From Isoetes taiwanensis (Eukaryota > Streptophyta > Lycopodiopsida > Isoetales > Isoetaceae), in contig JAJEKV010000028.1 in assembly GCA_021234155.1 (NCBI GenBank), positions 2,014,087 through 2,078,086 on the forward strand: 64,000 nt of DNA, in the 5' to 3' direction. A program made the position numbers and the translations under genes. The notes below the pieces were generated by a model, which was not told where the DNA came from, ran no database searches, and saw nothing but the letters and a program-made list of their open reading frames with translations. Positions within the stretch are counted from its first letter, which is position 1. Every line of letters starts with the position of its first letter. Shown in pieces: positions 30,207 to 43,260 of this stretch.

Positions 30207-32716
30207 GATTTATATGTATGTATATATATGCCATTTTAGCAACCTCCCTATAAGGGATCCATATTCTAGTTAGCCATGCAAAAAATCTTACCATGGGGTG
30301 AGTATTTATATCTTTCCATACCATAAATTTAAGCACCTTGCTTTTGTACCTTTGAGTCAAATGCACAAATCCAAGCATGATTCTAAATTGATCCACACTT
30401 AAATTTTATCTTCTCAGATCCAGTGGGGAAAAGCTAACCCGCCACCATCCAAACCAAAGAACATGTGTTAGTACAGATGCATGGAATGGGAAGACAGTGT
30501 CAATGCTTTTATGAAACCCCCTTGTTATCCATGTCAAGGATAACAACAAGTATTTAAGGTAGTCTTAATCAATCATGCTATGTGTTGACTCAAATTATCC
30601 TGCTCCAGCTTATACCCTTAAACCCATAATGTTATGCAAGAGCTTCTATGAAAAACCTTGTTAATCTATGTCAACAACATTTAACAATTTACTAACAAAG
30701 TCTTCTTTAAATGCTTATCCTTATGCATTTTACAAGCAAGATTGAGCGCTTATGCCAATAATATACCTAGTACTTTGTGTATTTTGTTTCTATTTGCCTT
30801 AACCCATAACTTGGTTCCGAGCATTCATTTTATCACGACTCTACCAAATAGGTCTCGGGCGAATTTAATATACGATTGCACCACTCAAGTCTAACTCACA
30901 GTACCTCCTTCCCATGATTTCGATCACAATTCTATCTCATATTTCATAATTTATACAACCTGGCTTCCAATCATTCTATCTCATAATGTCTAACCTGATT
31001 ATCGTCTTGGAGATGTTCTGGGTCTTCTTCTATTTCCATATAGCTTGAATCTCCCATCTCTTCTGGCACGTGATCCATGGACTCGGCCTTTATTCTCAAT
31101 GAAATTTATCATATTAGCATAGTCCTATGATATTACATGTATTAATATAAATGCTTCCAATCATTTCATCTGAAATTCCTGAGCTTGTATGCGAATTATT
31201 AACTAGAGTCCTTACATAATCCTTGTGGCCCAATTCCCTAATAGATATTCTATGCATCTGATTGTGAACACAGCCTCGAGTAAGCAAACAAAAATGCGGT
31301 TATATCATAAATTCGGGTCGATTAAGAACTTGTGTTCTCCAATCCACCAAATAATTTTTCTAACCCGCAAATAGATGTCAGATCCTACACCGTGCCGACA
31401 TCGCTAAATCCCAAAGACTTCAAGGTTCAATCCACAATCATGTAAGCCGACAGCCTCAAGGCATTTCTACCGACCTGCTTGATATCGTGTGTTTTGGGAA
31501 ATCGGCCATGTATTTGGCTCCCAATATGGGCTTAATAGCATGCCTGATTCTTTCCTATCCGTCCAAACGCTAGGGTTTTGCCATATGGTCGACCCTTTGA
31601 TCCAAAAATTTTTAATTTTAAAAGAACCATGTAATATACAAGCACTTTCTTCAAAGAAATCATATAAATTAGGAACTTATGTAGTAGTCATTAACTTATC
31701 ATTTGATATCAAGCATATGTATGTCCGTAACCCATATGTCCGTAACCCATATTCTTACAAAGCTTATACTTCAATTTCTACAAGCCTTTTAACTAGATAA
31801 TTTTATATCCGACATTTTTTTCCATAAGAGCACCCGGTACATTTGCATTTTCAATCGCTTTTAACTATGTTCACAAGCCTTTGTACCTAAAAACCGCTCT
31901 TCTTGAACACCCCTACCGTTTTATTTATTTCTTCTAGGAATTCCTCCTGACGATTACATAAATACAAAGAATAAAATCACTTGGGGATCATAAGATTATA
32001 ACATTGGCTAATTTTTCTATTAGACGCCAACCGTATGTATTGATAAATGGGAACTCAAGCAACCTCCTCTTATCGAATTTGGTCGTTATGTAAGATCCGT
32101 AGGCTTGGTCAATGACCGCACATGCATATTCGTGAAATTACATCTCTAATCCCATATCATATTGGGGAAATAATTGGGGTGCTTCTTCCTTTTTATGTCC
32201 GTAAATTCCAATGGGTAAATCCAAAGATGGGTTGTCCAGATTCCTACAGTCTTTGGTCCACAAATAAATCCATCTCAAGGGTTATTGAATATACTTAAAT
32301 CATCCATATATCTAAATGCATCCTTGAAATGTAATGAGATATTCAATCTTTCCCAATCTTGTCAATCTCTTAATGAAGTTGATTTCATAGAACATGAGAT
32401 AAATATTACACCACAATGGTGAACATGAAAATCCCATTGGGATGCCTCTAACTTGCCTCCATACTCTGTCTCCTACCTGGACATAACAATTGGTAAGTAG
32501 GTAGTTGTTTATTGTCACCAGTTCTTCAAGAGTTATCTCAAAGCTATTTTTGGTTGTCGGGATGCTATTTCTCCATGTATATTTACATGAAGATCCCCCA
32601 AACCCAATTAACCTTTGAGGATACTTTATTTCAAAAACTTTTGAGAAGAGCTTTTCACATATAGTTGTGATCCCATCATCACCAAACAATGGTATAGATT
32701 CATAGCACCTTGCTAT
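30207..32716 (-). mobile_element. 5'-truncated tandem PLE copy (pLTR)
   Basis: This 2.5-kb segment repeats 24530-27060 in the same orientation. On the - strand it lies immediately upstream of the full copy. The match stops at 'ccttgctat' (27060 and 32716). The catalytic YMDD is at 32299-32310 and the RGIPMGFSCSPLW block at about 32420-32460, in an open frame at 32312-32737. Loss of the 5' half with retention of the 3' end is what PLE retrotransposition produces. In a tandem it supplies the upstream promoter-like pLTR. Differences from the other copy are concentrated at CAG/CTG triplets. Confidence 0.85.
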
Positions 32717-35150
32717 ATATATATTGAAGGATGACAAGCTTTATTCACCAACTAAAAACCAGAGCAACATAAAATGCAAAGACAGGATTATAACCCCAGT
32801 GGACAAACCGATCCAACTGAGCACAACCACCTGCCTATGCAAAAGAATGAAGCTGAAGGTAAGTATGCCAGATATGGCATTTATATGTTCAGGGATCGAA
32901 GCTTTTAGCACAATCCAGCAAGGAGGGCATTTCAGCTGGCTTCGGCATGGATCATTTAGTCAATTTGAAAAAGGAGAAATCTCTTCATTTTTAAGGGCAA
33001 TAGAGCCCCTGATATTCAAGTGCTCATTGAAGCTAAGCAACGCATTATCAAAGTATATATATCTTCGTCAATAGAGGACAAAGTGAAGGATCATATTTGG
33101 ATTCATTATCTTCAGATTAACACCCATATATAACTTATTTGGATGTTGTATGCTGTAAGGTGAGGTGACGGGTGGTTTTGCTTTGGTGGACAATTTCTCC
33201 ACTCGGTTTTCAGTCCCCCATCTATGTTTTGTAGTTTCTTCTGGTTACTAAAGTTTCACATCCTCCAAAAAAAAGGTATTATGACCATTATACACTATCA
33301 TGTCCGCTAATAGAGTAAGTGCTTTTGCACCAGCGTTTAATCCAACTAATTCTCATTTTCTAACTTCAATACTTTTCCTTTTATAATCCTGTCAATCATC
33401 ATTAAACATTATAGACATGATGTCTTTTAAATTATCAATACCAATAATGATATCAATATGACACTTCAATGTCTATAAGAGTCTTGCTTGCTCCCGTGCT
33501 TGCTTTGTCAACTCTCCATAGTGGGAATGTCGACTAAGTCTTTCATGGTCTTCCTAGCATTTTCACTAATGAAATAAAAAAATTGTTTTCAATGCCACCT
33601 TAAGAAGTCAAGGCGTGTATTCCGTAAAGAAGTGTTTCGTCTTTGCCGAATTTTGGGTGAAACATGGTCATCCTCTCTTATTTAAACTGGAGTTTAAATG
33701 TGATGATGGAATCAACCCTAATCGCTGTATCTTTGGAACTCCCCTGTATTAGATGTGTTGATCTATCTATCTATCTTAAGAAGGCTCACACAAGAGACCT
33801 TCTGTAGTTGCAATAGCCAAGCTTATATTTAGTTATAAGCATGCTTCCTTGCTCAAAATGTTAAAGGGTCCCACTCATCTTAGAGTTGGCTCCTCTGTTA
33901 TGCCCAAATTTTACAGACCATGGTTGTGAATATTTAACATGCATGTTTCTTCTTGTGGGCTAATAGAATATTTCAATGTGGTATTGGCATTGAAATTATT
34001 CCGGTCGCATGTTCCCTAGTTTTAAGTATGGTGCACCTTGTAATCTTTAGACTAGGGGGCGGGAATGCTTGAATGACATATTTTATGCAATAGGGCATTT
34101 TAATATGTGAAACATTTAAGCTACGGTTTTAATAACCAATTAAAATAAATGGTAAGCACCCCTTAAATAGGGGGAGCCACCATCGTGGTCGGCCACAGCT
34201 TGTCAGGCAGCAGTAGTTGCCGGTTTGATTTTTGCAACCCAACCGGGGTGCTTCTGGCAGAAGCGCCTGCCTCTATCATGATGCTACGTGGACTTGCCAC
34301 GCTGGCAGGGCCTTTCATAAAAGAGGCGGTGCGCACACATATTGGAGGAGGCTGGAAAGATTAAAGGAAAAATTGAACAGAAGAATAAAGAGGAGAGGCT
34401 TGAAGCAAGGAGGAGGAAATTGGTCCACAGAGTTTGGAAGAAGGATTTACCGAGAAGGTTTATTGTTGTTTGCATGGAGTTCCTTCACACGGGTCTTAAT
34501 TCTAGTAACCCAGCTTATAGTGGACTGACGGATTGTCTGTTCCATATGGATGGCCTGCATTAGATATAGATCTTAGAGTTTACCACATAAAGAATTAAGA
34601 TTTACCTTGAATAAACTTGGTGTGTGATGGCCATGGGATGACGGATCATATCACCTTAAATCCATGCTTCCATACGACTTGTGCTTCTCTTCTCTTATAA
34701 GCTCGAGGGTATTAATTTAAGGTAGACCTTAAACTTATGGCCGACTACTTTTGTAGTGTGCAGTGCCAATTCAACCTCTACCATCGAGCAATGACCTCTT
34801 GATAATGAATTCTTCTGTAAGGATAAGCTTATGCTTGTCTTTTCAGAATCTTGTGAGTGCTGGTGAGGTAGATGGATGGTATCAGTATGGAGCAATATCA
34901 TGTATTTATCAACAGCCTAGTGAAAGCAAGGTATCTGTAATGGAGCTATGCTCTATATTGTATCTTTGTAATACTAGGAGGAATATCAGGAGGTGTTTAT
35001 CAGAGGGAGTTTTTGCAAAGCATGTTTAGCTACGCGTGGCTTGTCTAATTAGGACCATAGGTGTTGGTGAGGTTGTGCATGCCACTGGTATAGGACGGTG
35101 TAGGCATGTACCAATAGTTTAGTAGCTTAATGGTTCTTTGTACTTGTAGT
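32717..35150. other. Unassigned region between PLE and gypsy relic
   Basis: The open frames at 32724-33074 (+), 34232-34528 (+), 34342-34563 (+, Lys/Arg-rich) and 34763-35029 (+) show no family motif, membrane segment pattern or plausible splice structure. The segment 34170-34330 is more GC-rich than its surroundings. I see no mobile-element ends. A host exon here cannot be excluded. Confidence 0.4.
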
Positions 35151-35159
35151 GTCTCCCTT

Positions 35160-36360
35160 ACACTGGATCCACCGACGCAGGGATTCTAGACAGCGTACCA
35201 TCTAGGTATGTTAGGGAGCATGTAGCTGAGATGGAGCACCCTGAGACTCGTGCAGGCGCATCTAGTGTAGTAGGGCAGATGATTTCTATGGAGGAGGAAC
35301 TTGTTGTACGAGGACTGGCTGCTCGTGTACAGGAAATCTAGAGGAACCTGGAATTCATGAAGACGAAGTGGGATGAGGACTTGCTGGGAGTGCAGCAGAG
35401 CCTCAAGGCATTTTTAGACACTCATGCTGCTATGAGAACTGTTTTGGAGACCCTTGCTGGACCATGGGAAGTCTGCGGAGAAAGGGAAATCTTTGACAGT
35501 AGTGGTGGACCCAAAGGTACCCGATAGTAGTGCTATTGTGAGCAGTCGCTGAAGAGTTCTGGATTGAGCAAGGAGGACATGCAAAGTCTCGAGCGCACCA
35601 AGATTCCAGATTGGGATGGTAAAGATACTGCTGAGAAGGCAATGACTTGGATTGACAAGCTTGAGAATCTTTTTTAGGCTATCAATAAGGATGACAAGCC
35701 ACGACTGTTTATTGCACAGTATGAGGCTGAAATTGTATATCTATAGTTGGTGGAATGGTTCTACCATGAAGAAGGAAGGTAAACACCTGGTCTGATTTTA
35801 GGAAGTACTTTATTAGGAATATGCACCTCAGCAAGATGCTCGTGATGCTTTGAAAGTCATGCACAAGAAAGGCATGTGTTTTCCAAAGGCGTAAGTGAAT
35901 AAAGTTTGGGGTCAATGATCCATGTGGTTGGAGATTTAACCAAAGCTCGATAGGTTGACTTCTTCTTAGGTGGTTTATCCAGTGTTGCTCTTAAAAAGTA
36001 GATAATTGGGTGGTTTTGAGTGGATGACAATGTTGGCCATCAACTTAGGAAAGAGGATGAGTCCTTCAAGAGGACATCTCTGAGTTCTCAAAGTAGAAAT
36101 CTAGGTTTATAAAAAGAAAAAAAATGTCTGAACAGTCTAAACCTAAGTCTGCAGGTGGGGAGCCCAAGAAGCGTAAGGCGAACTCTAAGTCTAGTGGTTC
36201 CTGGAAGGGGATTGCCTACCATAGATGTGGAGAGCTTGGGCACATCAATCGTGAATGCTCTCAGCCACGGAACAAGAAAGTTGATAACAAGAAAGAAAAT
36301 GTGACTGAAAAGGCGAATGAGGAACTGGAATCGAAGACAGTTTCGGCAATTGCCATGTAA
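35160..36360 (+). pseudogene. Second Ty3/gypsy gag relic
   Basis: On the + strand the sequence reads, in interrupted frames, a coiled N-terminal gag region (35200-35460, MEEELVVRGLAARVQEI) and a capsid start (about 35590-35700, KIPDWDGKDTAEKAMTWIDKLENLF, in pieces). A basic tail follows at 36124-36360 with GIAYHRCGELGHINREC. In the zinc knuckle the first cysteine is replaced (Tyr at that place), so zinc binding would be impaired. It differs in sequence from the gag at 1541-2837 and belongs to another family. Confidence 0.7.
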
Positions 36361-36810
36361 GAACTTTGTGCGTACTGGATAAGCCCGCAAGCAAGGACAT
36401 CATGGATATGTTTGTTGGACATGTTATTAGGTTCCTGGGTAGGATCATGGGCTAAAACCTCGTTATATTGTTCGATTGTGGCTCTTCGGATATGTTTATC
36501 TCTTCTAAGTTGGTGGAAGAACTGTAATTGGCTTGTGTAAAGACCAGCCGGTACAAGGTTGATGGTCCTTTTTGTGAACGATTCTCAGGTAGATGATCGT
36601 AAACCTGTTGGGATGCCGTTGAACATTCAAGGCTACCAGGAAAAGCTTTATTTTGACCCCTTGGATGTTCGACGGTGAGTGTTCCAATCTATTGCAGTAG
36701 GTTTAACCCGTTGCAACCATGTTATCCCCAGCACCACATCATACCTCTCACGTTCGGTCGATCACGAGGAAGATTTTGGATGCCACCAAGGTTGTATCTA
36801 AAGGGTTCAC
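36360..36810 (+). pseudogene. Ty3/gypsy protease relic
   Basis: About 36455-36530 encodes VILFDCGSSDMFISSKLVEEL, a gypsy-type aspartic protease loop in which Asp-Cys-Gly-Ser replaces the usual Asp-Thr/Ser-Gly. A frame-shifted 'PLDVRR' segment follows near 36650-36680. It directly follows the gag relic above, so both come from one element. RT, RNase H and integrase are absent; the copia element begins downstream. Confidence 0.65.
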
Positions 36811-37455
36811 CTCTTTTTAGTATACAAACCAAATTTAAAACACACAATGTGCCATTAAAAAACCTTTGTATCAAAACATAAGATTCAAAACATTATGTTG
36901 CTACAATTGGACGAGAAAAATGAATGTGTGCAAGTCTCACCATGTGAGGTGGTGTGTTAGGAAGAGAAAGAGAAAAAGAAGGAGAAAAGAAAAGGGGAAG
37001 AAAAATTAAATCTAGTGCATTTACTTTAGAAACATGTGTCATGAAGAAGGGGGGTTTCTACAATAGGGTTTCCACAATGCTACTATACTGCTGTGAGAAG
37101 AACGCCGAATAAAAAAGACTAAAAAAAGTTGAATATATATCGTTCATTCTTGACAGATTACATCTAGCCTGTACACGTAGTGCAGTATGGGCCACATGTG
37201 GGCATTGGAAAAAACGGTGGCCAGGGGAATAAGACAAAAGGGCAAGAATCCAATCGACATAGATTGAGCCTTTGACAGTAAAAAGGTGAAGAAGGCGGAC
37301 GGATTTGAGAGCACAGACCGATCTGCAGACAACAAAACGCAGCAGCTTGGATCAATTTGATCAGGTCGGTGGTCACCAGGTAGAGCCGATTCATCACTCA
37401 GTGCTTCTGAACTCAAGCTTGGGCTGTCAGAGATCCTGCCCACAAGATTCTGACA
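36811..37455 (+). other. Region containing the copia 5' LTR; purine-rich tract
   Basis: An LTR must end at 37455 (TGACA just before the priming site), but its start cannot be fixed because no second LTR is in the window. A TATA-like GAATATATATCG lies at 37130-37141. The + strand has an almost pure purine run at about 36957-37007 (GAAGAGAAAGAGAAAAAGAA and onward), which could form triplex DNA or simply be low-complexity sequence. Confidence 0.5.
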
Positions 37456-37456
37456 G

Positions 37457-37470
37457 TGGTATCAGAGCCA
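37457..37470 (+). promoter_or_regulatory. Copia primer-binding site for initiator tRNA-Met
   Basis: TGGTATCAGAGCCA is complementary to the 3' end of plant initiator tRNA-Met and is the canonical priming site of plant Ty1/copia elements. It follows the LTR end (TGACA) after one base, and a gag ATG lies four bases downstream at 37474. Confidence 0.9.
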
Positions 37471-37473
37471 AGC

Positions 37474-38796
37474 ATGGCCAGCAGACTTGCTTTAACATAC
37501 CTGAGCAGCACCAAAGTCTTTGAAGGAGACAAAGCGGGCCTTCAATTATGGAAGGCCATGATCACGCAAGCTCTCAAGGTTGACAAATTGTGGGAGCTTG
37601 TATTAAGAGGGAAATTGGCTGTAGCACCCACCAGAGTAAAGGAGGAAGCTTCTCATTCTAAAGAAGAGGAGGAGTAAGAAACATCTGAGGAACTAGATGA
37701 GAAGGAAGAGATTGCCAAGGCAATCATTATGGCGAAATTGGGAGGAGACATAGTGCTTGAAATTCAACACAAATCTCCTTCTGAGATGTGGGAATACCTT
37801 CTTGAAAGATATGAAGCGAAGACTTCTTCGCAAATTGAAGTACTGGAGATGCAAGTATGCAGTTTTACAATTTGAGAAAGGTGGTGAAGTGACGGACCTG
37901 ATACGGCAATTGCGTTTGTTGTTCCATGACTTGGAGGGAGCCAGAGTAAAGTATTCCGAGCAGCAAAAGGTATTGGCGTTGACAAGAGCTTTTCGTAATT
38001 CTTACAAAGATTTAGTTGTGTGGTTAGGCGCACTTCCCCGATGTTCGATAAGGCTGTAGAGATGATTAGAACAGAAATGGAACAAGAAAGAATTGCATAG
38101 AGAGGAACACCTTGTTGTATTGTATGCAGGTGAAAGAGGTTGGGGCCATGGTAGAAGCCGAGGAAGAGCGCAAATCCAAGCAGGTGTGATGAAATCAGCA
38201 TACATAGCGCGTACGCCCGAATCGCGAAAAATGGAGTCAGGACGACAGGATCGTACACGTAGGAAGGGTCGAAAAGCTATTAATTGCGGCCGTAGGTGAA
38301 ATTGAAGGTGATAAAGAGGAGTCGGCGATGATTGGAGTACTCACGGAGGACAAGGAAAAAAAAACTCCAAATTCAAATCTAAAGGCTCCATAGTGTCAAA
38401 TGTGAATTTTAAAGGAAAATTGGATAAAACTAACACTTTGACTCTAGATTCAGAAGCTGATGTCTCCATAGTCAATACATCTGACTTGTTGAGGAATGTT
38501 GGACCAAGCAAACGTTCAAAGGTGCAAATGGGAAATGGCACGACTCAAAGGGTGCGCATGGAAAGGGGGAGGGTGTATCGAGGGAAGGCAAGGACGCTTT
38601 GAGATTGTTCGATACTTTGTTTGCACCACCCGAACCGTTATTTAACTTAGTCTCGCCAATCTTGTAGACAATGGTTTTGATTTATTTTTCTATAAACATG
38701 GTTGCAAGTTTATTAAGGATGGTGTGAAATTGTCGATTGGAAGTTAGGCGGGAAAATTTGTTTTGAGTTTAGATATCAAAATCAACCTAATAAAGT
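37474..38796 (+). pseudogene. Ty1/copia gag and protease region, truncated
   Basis: The first 200 residues match the copia gag family (UBN2-type): FEGDKAGLQLWKAMITQAL and LWELV, then after a stop at 37675-37677 an AIIMAKLGG...SEMWEYLLERYEAK segment, and LLFHDLEG...AFRNSYKDLV further on. Beyond about 38420 a copia protease is seen: TLTLDSEADVSIV (normally Asp-Ser-Gly-Ala; here the Gly is Glu) and, near 38640-38745, LANLVDNGFDLFFYKHGCKFI, typical of the protease-integrase linker. The zinc knuckle is not visible. Integrase, RT and RNase H are missing because the Athila-like element starts at 38797. Confidence 0.8.
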
Positions 38797-39356
38797 TGTT
38801 AGTCTGTAGCCTCCCGCATGACTATTCATGGTACGCCGCACGCAAAGTCAAGCTCAAAGATCTCGGCCAACCACTCTGCCGACATCCAAGCCTCCACAGA
38901 CAAGAAGAAAGCCAGCCAAAGCCTTTTATCGGGTTATCAAGAGGCGCCACAGATAAGGACGTCTGGCCACCATCGCCGTACCGGCCAAGGATTCTAGGCA
39001 CTTCTAAGAGGCACCGCCAATTCCTCGCAGAATCGCCTCCTTCCGTGAGTCGGCACCCGCGATCACCGAAAGTGTCTATATTGGGCCCAAGGCCATTGTA
39101 CTATATATATGAGTAGAGTTAGCTCATAAGTTTTAGATGAGTTTTGAGTCTTGTCTCCTTTCGCTTCATTAATTAGAGTCATGTATTTTCATCATTGATA
39201 TCAAGGAAGCTTTTATCATCTTCTCATTTGTTCCTGTTTCTTCTCTTTTTCTTCCTTTCAAGAACTCACAGGACATAGTCCCTGGACTCTCCCGTTAGAT
39301 CCACTTCGTCCTCACAGAGGGTCAGTTTCCAGAGTTCCTGAACCTGCACTTAAACA
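38797..39356 (+). repeat. 5' LTR of Athila-like copy 1
   Basis: 560 bases starting TGTTAGTC and ending AAACA. A TATA-like ACTATATATATGAG at 39098-39111 is conserved in all four LTRs of the two copies, so it is the likely core promoter. Confidence 0.85.
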
Positions 39357-39659
39357 CCGCCGGGTCTCTGATTTTTCCTACTTCACGCCATGTCCGGGTC
39401 TGCACTTCACGCCTTTAAGAACTCCTTTCTCAGATTTCAAGATCTCGCTTTGAGCGCCTCACCGCCACGGAAACCGCTTTTACATGTATGGGATCATGAG
39501 CACATGTAGGAGGCCATTCTGCCCAGGGCTCAAACACACACCACCCCTCGGTATCAGCCTCGTCCCGGCCTCCTGCGTGGCAAACATTGCTCACAACCTC
39601 AGCCCTCATCACTATCGAGCCTTTATCCGCTCAACCTTTCAACCGTAGACATACCCCCG

Positions 39660-41130
39660 AACATGCCTACATCCATCATTCTTCAGCTATACTTTCCTTT
39701 TTCAAGAACCATCATCTCCCCTGTGGGTATGGCTATCCACATGTCCCTTTCAAGCGCCGCCTCTAATATCCTTTCCCTTTACCGCTTCCCAATCGCTCTT
39801 CCTTATAACCTTATGCATCTAAAACCAATGTCTTGGCCATTCAGCTAACCGCAAATCACCCTTTCATCGGGTCCACAGCACAATGCCAAACCACCTCAAC
39901 CTCAATATCCTCACTATCCTGTTCCCGTTTCTAAAGCCCAAAGACTTTCACATCTACCTTTCGTGACTAAACCGGACTTATCCCACCTTTGGCAACACAA
40001 AAGGCAAACCGCCGACCAAAGTGCTCTGTGCACATGGAAGAATTTGAGGCTCTAGCTGTCCTAAATGGGCACGCCGCGAACCCTCAACTGAAATTTCACA
40101 TCTTTTTTCCACCACATCAAGGTGGCTCCTCATCAATGGCCTATGTCCAACAAAAGCTATTGGAAACAAGATCGGTCCGAAATGCGCGATCGCTTTCTCT
40201 TCATTACGGACTACGATGATGATCAACTTTATCTCAAGCAACTCAATGAACTTCAACAAGAGCTCCACTGAAGTTCCGCCTCGATTTTATGCGATCGGGA
40301 CTTCACATTCTCGCGGTAAGCCAAGGAGTGTTCCTCTACCGCACGAGCCGATTTTTGGTCCCATTTCTCCAAGGACTTCTCCCGCTATATTCGACTTCAT
40401 GATCACCCGCGGCCCAAAAAACTTTGGAGCAGGCCATCGACCTTGTCAATCACTCCGCCAATGTTTCCTCCCGAGGCGTGGGTCTTCAAGAGCTCCCTGC
40501 TCATTCCACCCGCCATGGTTCCACAAATCCACCGTTCACCAACACGCTAATCCACGCCGGGCAGCAAACCTGGCCATATTTGCAAATATCAAGGCTTATT
40601 TGGCCAATGAGTGCAACTCCACCAATGGCCCGCCATTGTGTTTATGCAACATGTGCATCATGCTACCAAGAGTGCACTCGCACTCATCCCACACCGCCGT
40701 GCAACAAAATGGTTTATCAAGTGCAAACCACACCTCAGCCACAATCGCACTATCGCCAGCCCACCTCTTCAAAAAGTGCAGCCCACGCGAACTCTATCGC
40801 CATCAGACCAACCACACGGGATCCAACCAACGCCCTCCTTTTGATCCTTCTAAAGCCTGGTTATCACCGCCAAGAATGGGGTCATACCACCACCTGGTCC
40901 TCAACTTCCACCGTGTCTGTAGCTCTTTCCCCAAACCGGGGTCCGCCTCACGGCCACCAACTCAACTCGTAGCTAATGGCAAACAAGGCCCATGACCGGC
41001 TCTAAGAAGCCCCCCAAGAGCTTCAAAGAATCACGCTTATCAACCACCCAAAGAAATCAACCTCACCGGATCAACAAGCCCAAGAGGAAATTTTTCAGCA
41101 CTTAATCCTCCCGCCCAAAATTGCCAAATT
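39660..41130 (+). pseudogene. Athila-like copy 1 gag region, frame-broken
   Basis: Long proline-, serine- and threonine-rich open pieces (for example 40216-40995 and 40424-40972) correspond to gag. Part of a zinc knuckle survives around 40573-40620 ('tatttgcaaatatcaaggct', then 'gccaatgagtgc'), and the intact version is in copy 2 at 54026-54067. The reading frame switches many times relative to copy 2. Confidence 0.65.
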
Positions 41131-41599
41131 GGGTTGGTCTAGTTTCACGCCAGCACCAAGGCATCACGCCCCTTGACTATTATTCGGGGGGCACGCAAAC
41201 CCGCCTTTGCAGCTGACACCATTCCTCATGAGGGACGAAAAAAGGTTCACTTTGCACCGACTTGAAAAAGCTCATGCCAAATGTCATGCCCAAAGTTCGC
41301 CAAAGCATTTTGAACCTCATGCAGTCGCCAAGGGCGACATTGGCAAATGTTCATGCCACCACTAGAGCTCAACAAAGACAAGATACACCTTCAACATCTC
41401 AACCTCCACGCCTCGACATATCCCAATATTGCAGCCGAGGTTGACTTACTTCAGAAGTTGCTGCCGCCCCCGCCACGCACTCCCCGCACTGGGAACCAAA
41501 GCAGATCCTTTTTCTCATGTACCTCTCGAACTCCAAGAGGAGCTTGCCAAGATCAAAATTCCTTTTAAGCTTGGCAACCATTTTAAAACTCGGCCCCGC

Positions 41600-41940
41600 T
41601 TCAAGGACCAGCTTACCACTCCCAACTGCTTTTAGTTGGGGCCGTATACCTCTACACCCACGGTCCATGCCACTTGGGAAATCAGCAAGTCAACCATGTT
41701 CAAATCGATGGAGGTAGTGCACAATCTCATCACCTGATAAACTCCGCAAACAAATGGGCATCACACAACTCTTTTCGTGCCCCATATGACATCAAATTGG
41801 CAATGGCCATATCACGACCTCAAGGCGCACACCTATTCTTCACATCAACATTGGTGATCTCCGCTTCCCATGGAATTTGAGTTTGGAAAGTCGGGCAAGA
41901 TCCGTGACTATGAAATGCTGGTAGGCGCACCCTTTCTCCG
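41600..41940 (+). pseudogene. Athila-like copy 1 protease region
   Basis: VNHVQIDGGSAQ at about 41689-41724 is the aspartic protease loop, with Asp-Gly-Gly-Ser in place of Asp-Thr/Ser-Gly-Ala. The equivalent in copy 2 (55133-55170) has the same motif followed by II. The frame is open only in part. Confidence 0.65.
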
Positions 41941-42639
41941 CAGCAAAGAGTATCCATTATCGGGCCACGGACCGCTTAGTCATCACCGATGGTCATCTCA
42001 ATGCCACCATGGACTTGCAAACAGCAGATCATTTCGCTTGACAATGCGGAACCTCTCTCGCATTAATCGATTCTCAAGAAGCCGTAATATTTATCGTTCA
42101 GTTCCACCAAGCTTCGCCTTCGCCATCCTACCCCTCAATATGCCGATCCTTGGGGAGAAATGACTTTGATCGTGACCAGTCGGTACGCTTTGCTTGACCC
42201 CTACCGCTCCTTGCAATCGAATCCAACGCTGATCACTTTTCGACATGCCGACACTCCCCGCAACTCCTGCTGATGTACACGCCGTCCATGAAGCAACCAC
42301 CGCTAGATGACACCGAAAGCAACCTCTTTTTCACCACGCAGTGCCACGCATCCTGTTATGCTCCAACCTCCTCGCACACATTGTCCAGATACCAAGTCAT
42401 ACCCCATATTCGCACCTCGGTTGATTGTGGATGTTGGCAACAATCAACCTCGTCTGCATTGCCGCAAACCTTCCGGCCCTTTATCGTAATCGGGCCACCA
42501 CGCCGCTCAAAAAATTCAAACACATTTTCACCGGAGTTACAAAGATCTTCTGGGAATCAACAAAAGCTTGGGGAACTCACCATTCCTACCAAATCTGATG
42601 CACCACCAGCTGTAGCAACGACAGCATGTGCTCAACCCT

Positions 42640-43260
42640 AATTACCGCGGATCGCCAAGGCGAAATTGACAAACTCCTTGCCGCAGTTTTGATCTATGAG
42701 GTCAAACATTCTCGAATGGTGAGCCCCATCGCCATTGCCCTTAAGCACAATGGTAAGATCCGCCCGTAGACTATCGAAAACTCAATCAGCCACCTGAGCG
42801 TGATCATTTTCCACTTCCCTTCACGCACCAAGTTCGAAGAAGTGGCCGGACATGAGATGTACCCTTTTATGGATGGTTTTTCCGCTACAATCGATCTCCA
42901 TCAAAGAATCTGATCAACTCAAGACCACTTTCACCACCCCTCGGGCACTTTTGCCTACAAGGTGGTTCCTTTTGGATTATCCAACTCTCCTTCAACATTT
43001 CAACGCATCATGCTCTCGCTTTTCATGATTTCATGAAGGAAAATCCCTTCTTGCAAATTTTTCAAGATGACTTCTCTCGGCCTACAGCCCATGGCTGACC
43101 ATTTGATAAATTGGAACTCGCCTTCCAGAAATGTGATGAGTCCGCATTAGTCTCAATCCCGAAATGCACCTTTAAGGCCACTTCGTGTTCTCATTAGGGC
43201 CATGTTGTCGCTAGAAAGCAGAATCACCACCGATCCCGCCAAAATCGGGCTTGTGTGCTC
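42640..43260 (+). pseudogene. Athila-like copy 1 reverse transcriptase, frame-broken
   Basis: Frames joined by eye contain FMDGFSA near 42867-42890, HPSGTFAYKVVPF near 42940-42970, and an F-Q-DDFS catalytic box near 43060-43080. A C-terminal CTFKA..VLIRAMLS-type block follows near 43160-43210. The motif order is that of a gypsy RT. At least four frame changes are needed to read it. Confidence 0.75.

Noticed and set aside
32724-33074. 116-codon + strand open frame after the truncated PLE copy
   Set aside because: No recognisable motif, no homologous second copy in the window and no splice context. Left as unassigned.
40216-40995. 259-codon open frame as a stand-alone host gene
   Set aside because: It lies in the gag region of the Athila-like element, is out of frame with the zinc knuckle, and the equivalent in copy 2 is split differently. 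It is part of the mobile element.
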